In this document: positions 23,662-33,489 of the stretch, one piece after another
How positions within the stretch are numbered: position 1 is the stretch's first letter
Layout of the letters: the number at the start of each line of letters is the position of its first letter
Assembly (NCBI GenBank): GCA_004802705.1
Contig: SGPL01000370.1
Coordinates: 1-33,489, forward strand
Length of the DNA: 33,489 bases
Direction of reading: 5' to 3'
From: Bondarzewia mesenterica
Taxonomy: Eukaryota > Basidiomycota > Agaricomycetes > Russulales > Bondarzewiaceae
Notes under the pieces: model-generated
The model's database searches: none
The model's input: the letters and a program-made list of their open reading frames with translations, nothing else
Told to the model about the DNA's origin: nothing
Made by a program: the position numbers and the translations under genes

Positions 23662-26043
23662 ATGACCCGGTTACACTCCTATTCTCTTTCTCGACGTGCC
23701 TATGATCCGGTTCTTGGAGCTATCCGGGATAATCTGCAGAGAAAATACACCAAGCAACTATGGATATTCTTAGCTGTTGTCATCGCCTTGTTGACCGTCA
23801 TCCATTCCACCGTCTTTATCTTATCCTTGGTCTTCAAACCTCAACCCCCAGAACCTCAATCTTCGCAGGAGAAGAAGGTGTCGGCAGAGACAGTTGATCC
23901 TGGTCGCACCGGTCGAGCATCCTGGCGTCGTTTTCCTCAGGCTTTTGCAGCTGCCTTCAGGACGGTGGCCTTTCGTTGGACGGTACCAATTGGACCGAGC
24001 TCCGTCGCTTCAGTATCTGAGTTGGTATTTATCATCGGCTACATCGTGGCCATGTTCATATGGCTTCTCGTGGATAGTTCGTCCCACTCAATATTCCTTG
24101 TGATCTCATAGCGATAAATTTATTCTAGCACGCGACTTGTCAACGATGTTCTGGGAGGACAGAGCAGTGCATCTTGCTTCGAGCAATATGTCCCTCGTTG
24201 TGGCCTTGGCCGGCAGGAATAATATAATTTCCTGTCAGTCAATCTTTTCATCCTCACCATTTATCGCTTCGCTGATATGGCTTGATGTAGTCTTGACGGG
24301 CATAGGACATGAAAAGGTTTGCTCTCGCTCACTCGAAGATGGCAGCTGTCATCTCACGTTAGTGCCTACAGTTGAATGTTCTTCACAGAGCAGCTGCAAG
24401 AACCTGTCTTATTCTTCTATGGATGCATGCGATAGCACACACTGCATCGGGGTTCGTCTACATTTCTCCCCCCTTATATTCACATGGAAGCCTCACGACG
24501 ATTATCAATTCAGCCTTCCCGAAATATTTGACTTCACTCACGGCTGGGTGATATGCGGTGCCGTTGGACTGGCTGCCTTCACATTGGCAACCATACTCTC
24601 CTTCCGCCCTGTTCGCCAAATGGCATTCGAGTTTTTCTTAATTTCGCATATCGTTTTGATAGCGTAAGTCTCTTGTTTCCGCGGATTTTCAGTGGCTGAC
24701 TGCGATCATCGGCTCCAGCACATTCTTAATAGCTGGTGTTCTTCACACCCGCGCAGTCGGGTGAGAGCTTCCATATCTCATTTGCTACCATTACTAAGGA
24801 ACTGATTGGTACAATCGTTATGAAGTTTTGATGACTACCTTTGGCCAGCTCTCGTTATCTGGGCGCTCGACCGTGCCCTTCGCCTAGCGCGCGTAATCTG
24901 GAATAGCAGAGTAGGTCTCGGAGACGGCGCCTGCCGAGCTAAAGTCGAGCTTCTCTCTGAGGACACAATTCGTCTCACCTTGCGTCGATCGTTCAGTTGG
25001 ACACCGGGTCAGCATGCCTATGTCATCATGCCTACGATCAGTACTTTGCCCACGGAAGCGCACCCTTTCACCATTTCAAACATCCCAAAGAAGCTAGATG
25101 GTGCTGCGGACCAGGGGGAAACAGACATTGTGTTCGTTGTGAGAGGCAGGGGTGGCTTCACTAGAAGACTCCGAGAGCACGCATCGCGGAAGGGTGTTTG
25201 CAGCGTTCCTGCTTTCATCGATGGTCCCTATGGAACTCCACCAGATTTGAAGTCGTTCTCCACTTGCATCTTGATTGCAGGTATGTCTTCTGGTCGTCTC
25301 GCAGAGCACATATGGCTGAGTCAGTATTCTTACTACAAACAGGCGGTTCGGGCGTATCGTACACTTTACCTCTTCTCATGGAGGCTGTTCGGTCAGTAAA
25401 TCATCGTCCCTCGCGCCCAGCATGAGACTCACAAGATGCCATTCTATGCAGCACTTCAAAATTGAAGAAATCTTCGACCAACCGTGTAATATTTGTTTGG
25501 GCAATCCGCGATGCCAGTGAGTTCGCTTTTCTGACGGAGGAATCGACGATGACATGACACCTGGCACAATCAGGCCATATTACTTGGATTTCAAAAATAC
25601 TGACGGAGGCTTTATCTTCCGCGCCCTCATGGCTGGCCATTGAAGCGCGTGTATATGTGACGGGGGCTTCGGCTCCTATACCAGAACTCCCCGCCTTGAG
25701 ATCCGGAGGGTCGTCTTCATCTGTCGACTCGCCGAGCAAGGATGAAAACTCGGAACTGCCGGACTACACTGCTCTCAAAATTACACATGGGCGACCTAGC
25801 ATCCCCCGACTATTGCAAGACGGAGTCTCGGCATCAAATGGACCTGTGTCCGTCGATGGTCAGCTCGCAGGCTGCTTACTTTACACGACGATTTCACTGA
25901 CGAATTCTATAGTTGCTGGACCTTCTGCTCTTGCTCAGTCCGTGAGAACGGCGCTGCGTACAGTTTCGAGTCCTAGAAGTGTGTTGAAGGGTGCGCCTTC
26001 AGTGACTCTACATATTGAAACGTTTGGTATGGTCAAGGGATGA
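23662..26043 (+). CDS. ferric reductase-like transmembrane flavocytochrome
   Basis: Membrane b-type flavocytochrome of the FRE/NOX superfamily that passes electrons from NADPH through FAD and two hemes to extracellular ferric or cupric ions. Eleven exons: 23662-24076, 24129-24233, 24291-24316, 24372-24451, 24514-24663, 24719-24760, 24826-25280, 25343-25391, 25452-25516, 25574-25858, 25913-26043; 1803 nt, 600 residues, all in frame. The membrane part has GIGHEKLNVLHRAAARTC and WMHAIAHTASG, then FFLISHIVLIA and AGVLHTRAVG; their His residues are the heme-ligand candidates. FAD site: HPFTIS near residue 352. NADPH site: GGSGVSYTLPLL near 426. The terminal nicotinamide motif, normally CGP in the family, reads VAGPSAL. 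The last residues IETFGM are typical. There is no multicopper oxidase partner beside it, so a role in high-affinity iron uptake is plausible but not shown. Confidence 0.88.
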
Positions 26044-26407
26044 GATAGTAGAACGATTAATTGTTGCATGTCATGTTTAGACTTTTAAAAATTTCATAAG
26101 TTACGTTCGATTTTCGCAGTACATACTTGCTCCATGACAAGCTACAATATATCAATATCAATATCAATATCACGATCGCCGTACCGTACCGTGATATCGA
26201 AAGAGATGCGTCCACCCTCGTCCACCGCGAGTCCCACCACTGCGGCCGGCCCGGGCTCACGGGTACATATGTTCTTGGTCCCGTCTGGTCCCCGCCATGG
26301 TGGTGATGGACCTAAGACGAGGTGTTTTACATTACCTCAGCAGGCTCGCGGACTTGTTAGCTGAGCCACGCGTTTCACCTCTTGCTCGTGTTTCGAAAGC
26401 TCACATC
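26044..26407. other. intergenic spacer, 3' end of reductase and promoter of FYVE-RING gene
   Basis: The 364 bases between two plus-strand genes contain a short hexamer repeat and an inverted repeat (listed separately) and otherwise nothing recognisable. Confidence 0.45.
26151..26197. repeat. ATCAAT hexamer repeat followed by a small inverted repeat
   Basis: Three full copies of ATCAAT (26151-26168) run into ATATCACG (26167-26174), which pairs with CGTGATAT (26190-26197) around a 15-base loop holding a GTACC pair. About 110 bases past the reductase stop, it could fold in the 3' UTR or be a protein site upstream of the next gene. It may simply be low-complexity sequence. Confidence 0.5.
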
Positions 26408-29400
26408 ATGAGCCTCTTCTTAGACGGTCAACATCCGCTTGGAACAATAGAGGAGTGAGCACAGTTCACACCAAATTTTCTCCACGGTTTTTGTAACGAA
26501 ATTGCAGATCAGGCTTGACCGATACACCAATGTCCAGGATGTCTACAAATGCATCATCTCCAGTAGAATCCCCGCATGCAGAGATCGGTGTCGCAAATGA
26601 AGCAGACGATGACTCTGATGATGAGCCATTTGTGTATCCTGGTGCAGAACTGTTTGTGGCCCAGAGGCATCGGCACTCATCTTCTTTGCCATCCGATTCT
26701 GTCTCTCCGCCTGAAGCTTCCTCTCCCCAGCTGCCAGGCTCAATAACCTCAGCAACTCCACCACCAGCCCATAGTCCTCCCTCTAGTCCACCACAAGCGC
26801 GACCTTCTCCCGCCCAGCTCGAAGCTATCTACGCTGCAGCCTCGTCAGGTGACCTACAAATTTTGCAAAACATATTTCGGAATGCATCGGACACGGGCCA
26901 TGTCGAAGCGTTTTCTTTGGCGAACGACGCGTCTTTGCGGACTGGGTTGACTGGGCTGCACGCTGCCGCAAGTAGAGGGTATATTGACATCGTCAAATGG
27001 CGTGAGTGACTCTATTTCATTTGCCTTGTACTCCTGAAGTTTGAGAACGTGATCAGTTATCGAGACGTGTGGTGCTATGCCTGATCTCGAGGATAAAGAA
27101 GGGGAGGTGCGTGCCATCTCTTATGAGCTGAGCGCTCGTCAAGTTGACTTTTATTATAGATGGCCATTCACAAGGCTTCCCTCCACGGCCATTTGGAAGT
27201 AGTCAAATATCTGGTTTCCAGAGGTACTGACGTGCAGGCTCAGGATGCGGATGGCTGGACTGCTTTGCACAATGCTTGTTCGAAGGTACGTAAAAGACTG
27301 CTCATATGCCTCGCGTTCCTTATCTTTATGTCAGGGTTATCTGGACATTGTTCGATATCTGTGTGAGAAAGGAGGGTCTGCAGAGGAGGTAGAAGGAGTG
27401 CATGGCGTTGATATACGCAGCAAGGGCGGTTGGACTCCCCTCAGTGAGACTGAAACAACGATCATTTCATTACGATGTTTAACATAAATTCCAGTGAATG
27501 CCGCATCTAAGGGTCATCTGCCAGTCGTGTTATATCTGCTGACAAAACAGTCCGCAAACCCTCTAGTGCGAAACAATTGGGGTGAAACAGCATACGATGC
27601 AGCTGCAGCAGTCTTTGAGGTCTGGATTTGCGAGGTACGCGTGCACATAATTTTCTGTAGTCGTCACTGCTCATGAGACGTTAGGTTCTGTCCAGATTTG
27701 AAGCCGAAAAGTGGCATGGCACGACAGTGCCTTACGATCCGTTGGCCGTTCATACAACTATACCACTTATTCTGTATGAGAACCAGCGACTTGATACTCG
27801 ATTGAAGACACTCGCTGTTTCAGGAGGGAGACCGAGGTTCTCAACATCAGGGTTGGGTAGACATGGTCGACGGCATCCTTTTGAGCTCAAATTGCCGAAG
27901 CCTGATGAATCGGGGAAAAGGCTGGTCACTGCATGGCGCAGCGATGTCCAATTGCCTTTGCGAGAGGAACCTTTGACGCTACCTAAACCAGGCGCGAGGA
28001 ACTCTTCAACTCGGGAAGGTGCAGAGCGAAGTCACTTTTGGCTGTACGTTATTTCGTTGGTGTGGAACAGTTCAACGTCTCAGGTTTGTGTTCTAGGTCG
28101 GATTGGACATTGGATGTAACGCCTCCTGGTGTCGATGCGGAGAGTGGGTGGCAGTACGCGCATTCTTTTGACGATCCCGATGACCAGTGGACGCCTGAAC
28201 CGCCAGCACAGCTCGACCGTTTACTGAACGGCGGAAGCGCCGTCGCTGCTACTCTTGGTGCTTCAGGGTCTAGTAGTGGTTCTAGATCACGATCTAGTTC
28301 TCTTCATTCACAGTCCTGGGTGAGAAGGAGACGCTGGGTGCGTGTTATGCGCCGACGCTTGGACATACCACCGTTGCCATTCTTAGGGCCGGACGGTAAT
28401 CTGTACCACTGGCTTAATGACGGGACTATGGTTCCATTCGAGGAGACGCTCAGTGATTTCGGCGAGGCTGATGGGCAAGAGCTTGGGACTATGCCGAGCA
28501 ACCCACTGACATCTGCTCAGGATTACGTCGCTCGGGCACGTTATCTTGCTGGAACACAAGACGGAGAAGTGGACGCTCATCCCCCAGATAACTCTGCCGC
28601 AGCGGTCAGGCGAAGTATAGCCAAGTTGGAGCGCGCAACGATGGAGTTGAGACAAGGAATACTGGGTAGAAGGCCAGATCTCGGTTTTGCTGACGCATAG
28701 CTAACTATAATTCAATGTTAGGTGATGACGATATCGAGCGCAAGACTCAGGCTGATGTCCTCCTCAATGCGTATAGCCGAGAATTAGAGCGTCGCAGACT
28801 GGCTGCGGGTGCTCAGGGTCTGCTCATATCCACTGAAAGTGCGAATTATCCGATGACTGCTGTCGCTAGTACACTAATATTTCATAGATGAAGATGTTAT
28901 TGATGAGGAAGACGACGATGACGAGGAGGAGGAGTTTCACTATCCTGGCGCTTCGCCAGTTGAAACCATGCGCGCGCCTTCAATACGATCGCAATCCACT
29001 GATTATTTCAGTCGACCCACAACTTCTAGAGCTCCCACAGACTTGACGCCTCATCTAGCTCAGGCTCCCGAGTTCAGGGTCCCGACTCACGAAGCTCCTC
29101 AAAAAGTTATCACGCCAAAATATACACCTCCCACACCTCACGAAGTGCATGCTCGTTGGGAAAGAAATGATCATGTACAAGAATGCCGGCAATGCCAACG
29201 TCGGTTTACCTTCCTTCTTAGAAGAGTACGTGTTGAAAACTGTCTCCAGAGAAGTCATCACACTTACAGATTTGGGCTCCCGCCTATTTCAGCATGTAAG
29301 TGTGTCGTTGGTGCCAACGTTGAGGATTCTGACTCGTGCTGTAGCATTGTCGTCGCTGTGGACATATCTTCTGCGACCGTTGCTCTTCGTATAGGGTTCT

Positions 29401-30145
29401 CCTTGATCCCCTAGATATCGTCCAAGACCCAACCTTCCCAGACGTAGTGGCGTCAGCATCTTCTCAAAGAGTTTGTCAATCCTGTTACGAAGAAGTGACC
29501 GTCAGCGTCCCTACGAGATTTCGGGAGGCAAGGCTGTCGTCCATGGAACGTATATTCATTGATCAGGGCAGACTCTCAGTTCCTGGTGTTTCCAGGGAAT
29601 CCAGCTCCCAGCTGAGTGATCTTGCAGAGTAAGATTCTTCATCATTCTTCTGTGATTGTTCTGAGCTGCTCCGCAGTTGTCCTGTCTGCGGCCAGAATCT
29701 TGCAGACCTTGGTCCTGCTCCTGCTCAAGAAGGCCATGTCAAGGCTTGTCTGGACGGAGGCTCTGGCAAGTCTCCACAATTGACGAAATACCTGGTGTAC
29801 AAGCTTCCCGGAGAAAGCCCGTTGATCGGAACAGAATGTATGCGGTCTTCTCTGACGTGTCACTTCGCGGAACTGACGCGTCGGTCATCCATAGGTGTCA
29901 TCTGTTTGGAGGAATTCATGAAAGGTCAATATTCCGGATGTAGTCCCAAGTTGAGTGGAAGGTGACTGACACGAATCCCAGGTTCCATGGTTGCGCGGTT
30001 GAGCTGTCTGTGCAGCTTCCACAACGGTGAGTTTTACGATGGTCGTCGCCATCGAATTTAATAACTAACGGCCTGTCATTTAGCTTGTTTGTCGAGCTGG
30101 CTTCAGCGCGGTAAATGCTGCCCTGTGCATGCCCGGGATCCATGA
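26408..30145 (+). CDS. ankyrin-DysF-FYVE-ZNRF-type RING protein, putative endosomal E3 ligase
   Basis: Sixteen exons: 26408-26454, 26508-27001, 27057-27106, 27160-27285, 27335-27443, 27495-27634, 27685-28043, 28097-28665, 28722-28838, 28888-29225, 29293-29295, 29345-29628, 29677-29837, 29895-29924, 29982-30026, 30084-30145. They total 2934 nt, 977 residues. Residues 1-110 are Ser/Pro-rich. Four to five ankyrin repeats follow (about 115-320; TGLHAAASRGYIDIVKWLIE, WTALHNACSKGYLDIVRYL). DysF halves: SDWTLDVTPPGVD..GWQYAHSF near 443 and SWVRRRRWVRVMRRRLDIP near 530. After an acidic linker comes FYVE at about 758-830: W761xxxD, RRHHCRRCG at 782-790, then IFCDRCSSYR and RVCQSC. Next is a C2HC finger (Cys880, CPVCGQNL..HVKAC), then a RING from Cys933 (ECVICLEEF, LSCLCSFHNAC, CPVH). 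The finger-plus-RING pair, ending in C-x2-H, resembles animal ZNRF1/2. FYVE predicts PI3P-membrane binding; RING predicts ubiquitin ligase activity; substrates are unknown. Confidence 0.88.
29293..29295 (+). other. predicted 3-nt microexon in the FYVE motif
   Basis: The triplet CAT lies between acceptor CTATTTCAG and donor GTAAGTGTG. Intron lengths would be 67 nt (29226-29292) and 49 nt (29296-29344). Including it makes the FYVE core read R-R-H-H-C-R-R-C-G, the canonical R(R/K)HHCRxCG; skipping it keeps the frame but gives R-R-H-C, one His short in the PI3P-binding motif. Confidence 0.72.
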
Positions 30146-30332
30146 TTCTTTTTTTCTGTTACGACCGAGCATATACGTTGAATCTTGTCGGATTTGTCGC
30201 AACTGCTATGTTATCGTTGTCTGCGAACCCTAGGGTCCTCTTGCTTTTCGAACCATCATCCACAGATATTCCAATATTGTTACATATGATTCGGCGGATT
30301 TACAACATACAATATCCAGAACGTCCTGATAG

Positions 30333-31303
30333 TTAGTCGCCTCCGTCGTGGGGCTCATAAAATGTGCTGTAATGAATCTTCTTAGGATCGACACGGATGA
30401 TTTCCATGAGGTCTTCTGGATCCGGTTCAACGATATCCTGGCCCTTCCGACCATCGTCCTGATCATCTTCAAACCAGTTGGCGGGATCGTCGTCGTCGTC
30501 GTCGTCTTCCAAATCTGATTCCGTGGGCTTGTAACTCCTGTAATTAATGTTCTTTGCGATCAGTGGTCTATCACGGTAAAGAGAAAGAAAGAGACAGTGA
30601 AGCGTACATGAAAGCCCATATCCGAGCTTCTCTCTCTTGTCTGGTCAATATTTCCCCATCTATGGGCAGGCCCATCCGTCGCTTCCTCTCCAGAATCCGC
30701 TGTTTGCGCTCACGATCTAAGGCATGTGCTTGTTGCTCGAGCTGGATAGCCTCTTGGAGAGAAAATCCTGATGCAACGTGCGGTCCCTGGCTGACAGCCA
30801 AAGCCTGTGTATCAAATATATAGTCAGCGGGAGCACTTGGACGAGGTAGCGAGCGTACAAATTTATTCAGTGCTCTCTGTTTGGCTTCAATTATCCGGGG
30901 TTCTCTGGGTTCTGAAGGGACATCGACGTTCATTTCTTCCTCAGTCTTGATTGTAGTTTGCCTAAGAGCCCTCTGAATGCCATCTACGCCTTCAAGTTCG
31001 ACAAGTTGAGCCTCAATCCTGGATTGTTCGGCCTGAATCCTCGGAACATAAGTAGATGTCGAGGGTGCTCTGTAAAAGTGGATGTGTTACATGCAGTCTG
31101 TGATAACAGAGTCGCTCGGGGACGTACGGCCGAGACAGGACCCTGTTATTCTTCTCATACAAGTCTCGGAGTTCCCTCACGGTCATTTCCTCAATGGGGC
31201 GGGGCTTGGGTCGGGGTGGAACCCTGAAGCCAGGAATTGGTGCATTTCTGCGCGGACGTATAGGCGATGTAGGGGGCATGTTGTTACTTGGGGAAGCGGA
31301 CAT
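30333..31303 (-). CDS. unrecognised acidic, coiled-coil-like protein
   Basis: I do not recognise this family. Exons on the minus strand: 31303-31128, 31069-30608, 30537-30333; 843 nt, 280 residues, in frame. The N terminus is Pro/Arg-rich (residues about 5-36), followed by a predicted helix around TVRELRDLYEKNN. A second helical stretch covers RIQAEQSRIEAQLVELEG. The middle reads IIEAKQRALNKFVRSLPRP and a charged helix around QEAIQLEQQAHALDRERKQ. The C-terminal exon begins with seven Asp in a row, then PANWFEDDQDDGRKGQDIVE and a short conserved-looking end with YSTFYEP. No membrane segment or signal peptide. The blocky mixture of helices and an acidic tail suggests a scaffold or a subunit of a nuclear complex, but that is a guess. 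It converges on the FYVE-RING gene with 187 bases between stops. Confidence 0.75.
30489..30506. repeat. (GTC)6 trinucleotide repeat, coding for poly-Asp
   Basis: Six GTC triplets on the plus strand read as GAC codons on the minus strand, giving most of the seven-residue Asp run of the acidic protein. Such triplet runs can vary in length between strains. Confidence 0.85.
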
Positions 31304-31540
31304 AGACAGTGAGGGAAGAGGAAGCTGTACGGGGCGGTTCGACTGATGGCATAGTCTCAATTTATACTCCAGCTCAGCGGCGACACCCGAATTCTGCGAT
31401 TGCGATTGTGTACAAAATTGCCTGCCCATTTCAGCCTCGATGGCATTGTTCTCGTGAACTTCGCAAGATGCTGTAAACTACAAATACACAAAATACAACT
31501 ATGACACAGCATCTGATCAATCTGATTCCCTTTGAGGCCC

Positions 31541-32655
31541 CTACATGAACATATCACCCTGTGACAAATTCGTGAGTAGATGGTCAGCCGAAAGTGCATT
31601 GCGCTTACCGCTCCCGGAGGCATAAACTCGTCGTTGTCTGGTTCTCGCTGGCTCACTCCTCCAGGCGGACCACCCCTAGGGTTTGGGCCGCCTCTTCCTG
31701 GAAGTGGGCCTCTTCCGGGTCCTACAGGATCAAATCTTGCACCAGGAGGGGCGCCCATGGGCGGCAAATAGCCATTTCCTCCCCATGGCCCACGGGTTGG
31801 CGTTCCCCCATTGCCCTGCCTGCCTATTCCAAAAATGGGATGATCACGACCCACGTACATCCCATTACCCCCTCCCCGTGGTGGGAATAGACTTGGAGGT
31901 GCGAAAGGATTATCGGGAAAGGGATCAAGATCACGTCGGCCTATCTCGAGGGGATTATCAGGGTGTGCGGGGAAAGGCAGATTGAATGGTCGTTCTGGAG
32001 CGAAAGGAGGTGTCATGGGAGCCGGACGCGCCGGCGGAGCATTAGCACCAGTGCTTGATGACTCTCCGCTTTCCTCTGTGTATCCCTCCTTACGCAGACC
32101 GGGCACCAATTTGGAGATGATCTTTAGTTTGAATTGCGATATCAAGTCCGCAACACGGTTGGAGGAGATAAAGCCGTGAACAAGAGGTTGGGCATCTGAA
32201 GCGCTGACATCATACGGAAAGAAAGAAGAAGAGACGAAATCGGCGGTAGATATGTCAAGAGTAGCAGCCTTGTCACTCTGAATGCAACTGTCATTAACTG
32301 TGATGCGGACCAACTATGAAGATCGCACCTCAACAGCAATCGCATTGACCAACGTGCGGCTACCAAGCTTGGCAATTTTGATCACAAATTCAAGACTACT
32401 CTGCTCATGTCGGTATCGAAAAGTATAGTGACCAGGGCCATGCAGGTTCCATGCATCCGGGAATGCACCACTCAAATTGACGACGGCGGGACTGGTGTCA
32501 TCGACTGCGATGAGACGGAAGCCAAGAGCAATCAGTGCCGTGTGTAAAAGGGCCGATACCGCATCATATGGTGTTTCTATCCTTTTCTTATTGATAGGTA
32601 AAAGAGTCGGGAGAGCAGATATGAGCGCAGAGGGATCGAGGACGTCGTTGGCCAT
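31541..32655 (-). CDS. PI31-like proteasome regulator
   Basis: Homologue of PSMF1/PI31 (Fub1 in yeast), which binds the 20S proteasome and influences its assembly, transport and activity. Exons on the minus strand: 32655-32329, 32277-31609, 31558-31541; 1014 nt, 337 residues. The N-terminal globular FP domain (about 1-170) includes AWNLHGPGHYTFRYRHEQSS and ends near KIISKLVPGLRKEGY. The C-terminal part is Pro/Gly/Arg-rich with the repeated PI31 signatures: IGRRDLDPF, GMYVGRDHPIFG, ARFDPVGPG and PNPRGG. The last exon is only 18 nt and adds GDMFM, completing the family's C-terminal block EFMPPGA-GDMFM. Reading through the donor instead would add an unrelated tail, so the short exon is well supported. 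Start chosen at the ATG giving MANDVLDP. Confidence 0.92.
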
Positions 32656-32902
32656 CAAGCAAGTTGTCGACTGGTGATGTGCGTAGCGGGCGTTGGGGAA
32701 GGGTTACCTTGCTTGCAAGGTCCCTCCACTCCTTAAACTGTGGCGCGATTACTTAAGCCGTGGCCGATCGTCCACACATACAAACAACTGTCATGGTAAT
32801 GACAATCCGTCTTTCCAGTGGGAGGCGAACACTTAGACACCCGATAAGGCTGCCGAGGTCGTCCCTGCTCCACTCTCTGCCTCTGCTATTGACCACAGCA
32901 TC
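32656..32902. promoter_or_regulatory. divergent promoter region, PI31 and right-end gene
   Basis: The 247 bases separate the PI31 start from the divergent start at 32903, so both promoters lie here. No clear TATA or CCAAT box stands out. Confidence 0.4.
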
Positions 32903-33489
32903 ATGAACGGGAATGAACATGTCCCGATGGATTCCAGCCAACTTGCTGCCAGCTCCAGGCAAGAGGATGTTCTGTCCTCAACTGCCACTAACGGTACTAT
33001 CTCACCCGAGGGAGGAAGCCGAAGGAATGCAGCATATGATCCAGGTGAAGTACGGTGAGCCTGAAGGTAAGAAACAGGCTCCAGGGACCAGTTGATCACC
33101 GCCGCAGATGCAACCGGTCTCAATTGCTGGAGTAGAGAGAAACCCGTAGAGCCCCACAATTCACCCACAACCCACTATGCGCACTCGGTCAAGCAGGAGA
33201 GGACACCGAGAAGACCTTCTATCAGTTCCACCAGAGGCCCATCTTCTGCGGTACCCATGTCCTCCGTCTCTCCACCCAAGATGCAGCCACCAATGGTCAC
33301 CATCAATGCGGGTAGCCGACCGGCCACACCGAATTACATTGCGGAGAAAGCATCATATCTTCAGGCTGGATCAGGTTCAACTGGCTCGGGCTCAGGCTCG
33401 TCCAGCTGGGGACATCATCGCAAAGGCTTGTCAATTGACAAGATGGGTTTGGGAAGATATTTGGGTCTGGCTCGAAGTAAACCCACATG
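32903..33489 (+). CDS. unrecognised Ser/Pro-rich protein, 5' part only
   Basis: The gene leaves the window on the right. Exon one runs from the ATG at 32903 to 33044, with a donor after CCAG. Intron 33045-33107; exon two is open from 33108 to the window edge. The protein starts MNGNEHVPMDSSQLA and is low in hydrophobic residues, with a Ser/Pro/Arg-rich stretch, a Gly/Ser repeat (GSGSTGSGSGSSS near 33370-33405) and then KGLSIDKMGLGRYLGLARS, which may begin a folded region. The donor choice is set by frame: the alternative GT at 33055 leads to a stop. Function cannot be inferred from this part. Confidence 0.6.

Noticed and set aside
7622..30145. A phosphoinositide gene cluster (PROPPIN, NCS1, FYVE-RING)
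   Set aside because: The genes are 3-15 kb apart, on both strands, and separated by unrelated housekeeping genes. Fungal genomes do not usually cluster such functions, so I treat the proximity as chance.

Overview
The window is nuclear DNA of a filamentous fungus, most likely a basidiomycete (Agaricomycetes). Genes are dense and lie on both strands. Nearly every gene is cut by introns of roughly 45-85 bases with GT..AG borders. The proteins are eukaryotic housekeeping and trafficking proteins. There is no bacterial operon, CRISPR array, rRNA or recognisable tRNA. Sequence quality is uneven: 12706-13220 is a block of N, and scattered N and single-base slips run from about 12280 to 18080. I rebuilt gene models by hand from splice signals, reading frame and conserved motifs. 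Most close exactly in frame from ATG to stop.

Layout: 1-1496 has no recognisable gene apart from a TATA-like box. 1497-3869 (+) is a sugar-porter MFS transporter. Four minus-strand genes follow: mitochondrial inner membrane protease subunit IMP2 (4099-5022), arginyl-tRNA-protein transferase ATE1 (5272-7171), a PROPPIN of the HSV2/WDR45B type (7622-9223), and a 461-residue protein with an unfamiliar Cys/His-rich N terminus (9689-11241). The last is divergent from the calcium sensor NCS1/FRQ1 (11778-12618, +). Across the gap lies EMC3 (minus, C terminus lost in the N block). Divergent from EMC3 is a large Ski2-like helicase of the SLH1/ASCC3 type (14252-20253, +). A kynurenine aminotransferase of the BNA3 type (20375-22206, minus) carries an apparent one-base frameshift. 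Then come a ferric-reductase-like flavocytochrome (23662-26043, +) and a 977-residue ankyrin-DysF-FYVE-ZNRF-type RING protein (26408-30145, +). The right end holds an unrecognised acidic protein (30333-31303, minus), the proteasome regulator PI31 (31541-32655, minus) and the 5' part of an unrecognised Ser-rich protein (32903 onward, +).

The genes do not form one pathway or a biosynthetic cluster. Several touch endomembrane identity and protein turnover (PROPPIN, FYVE-RING, NCS1, EMC3, ATE1, PI31), but I read this as ordinary gene mixing. The most interesting items are the ankyrin-DysF-FYVE-ZNRF architecture, two predicted microexons (3 nt in the FYVE motif, 4 nt in the sugar porter) that each restore a conserved residue or motif, an SLH1-type helicase whose second cassette has lost key motifs and the terminal Sec63 unit, and the Cys/His-rich N-terminal domain of the 461-residue protein.
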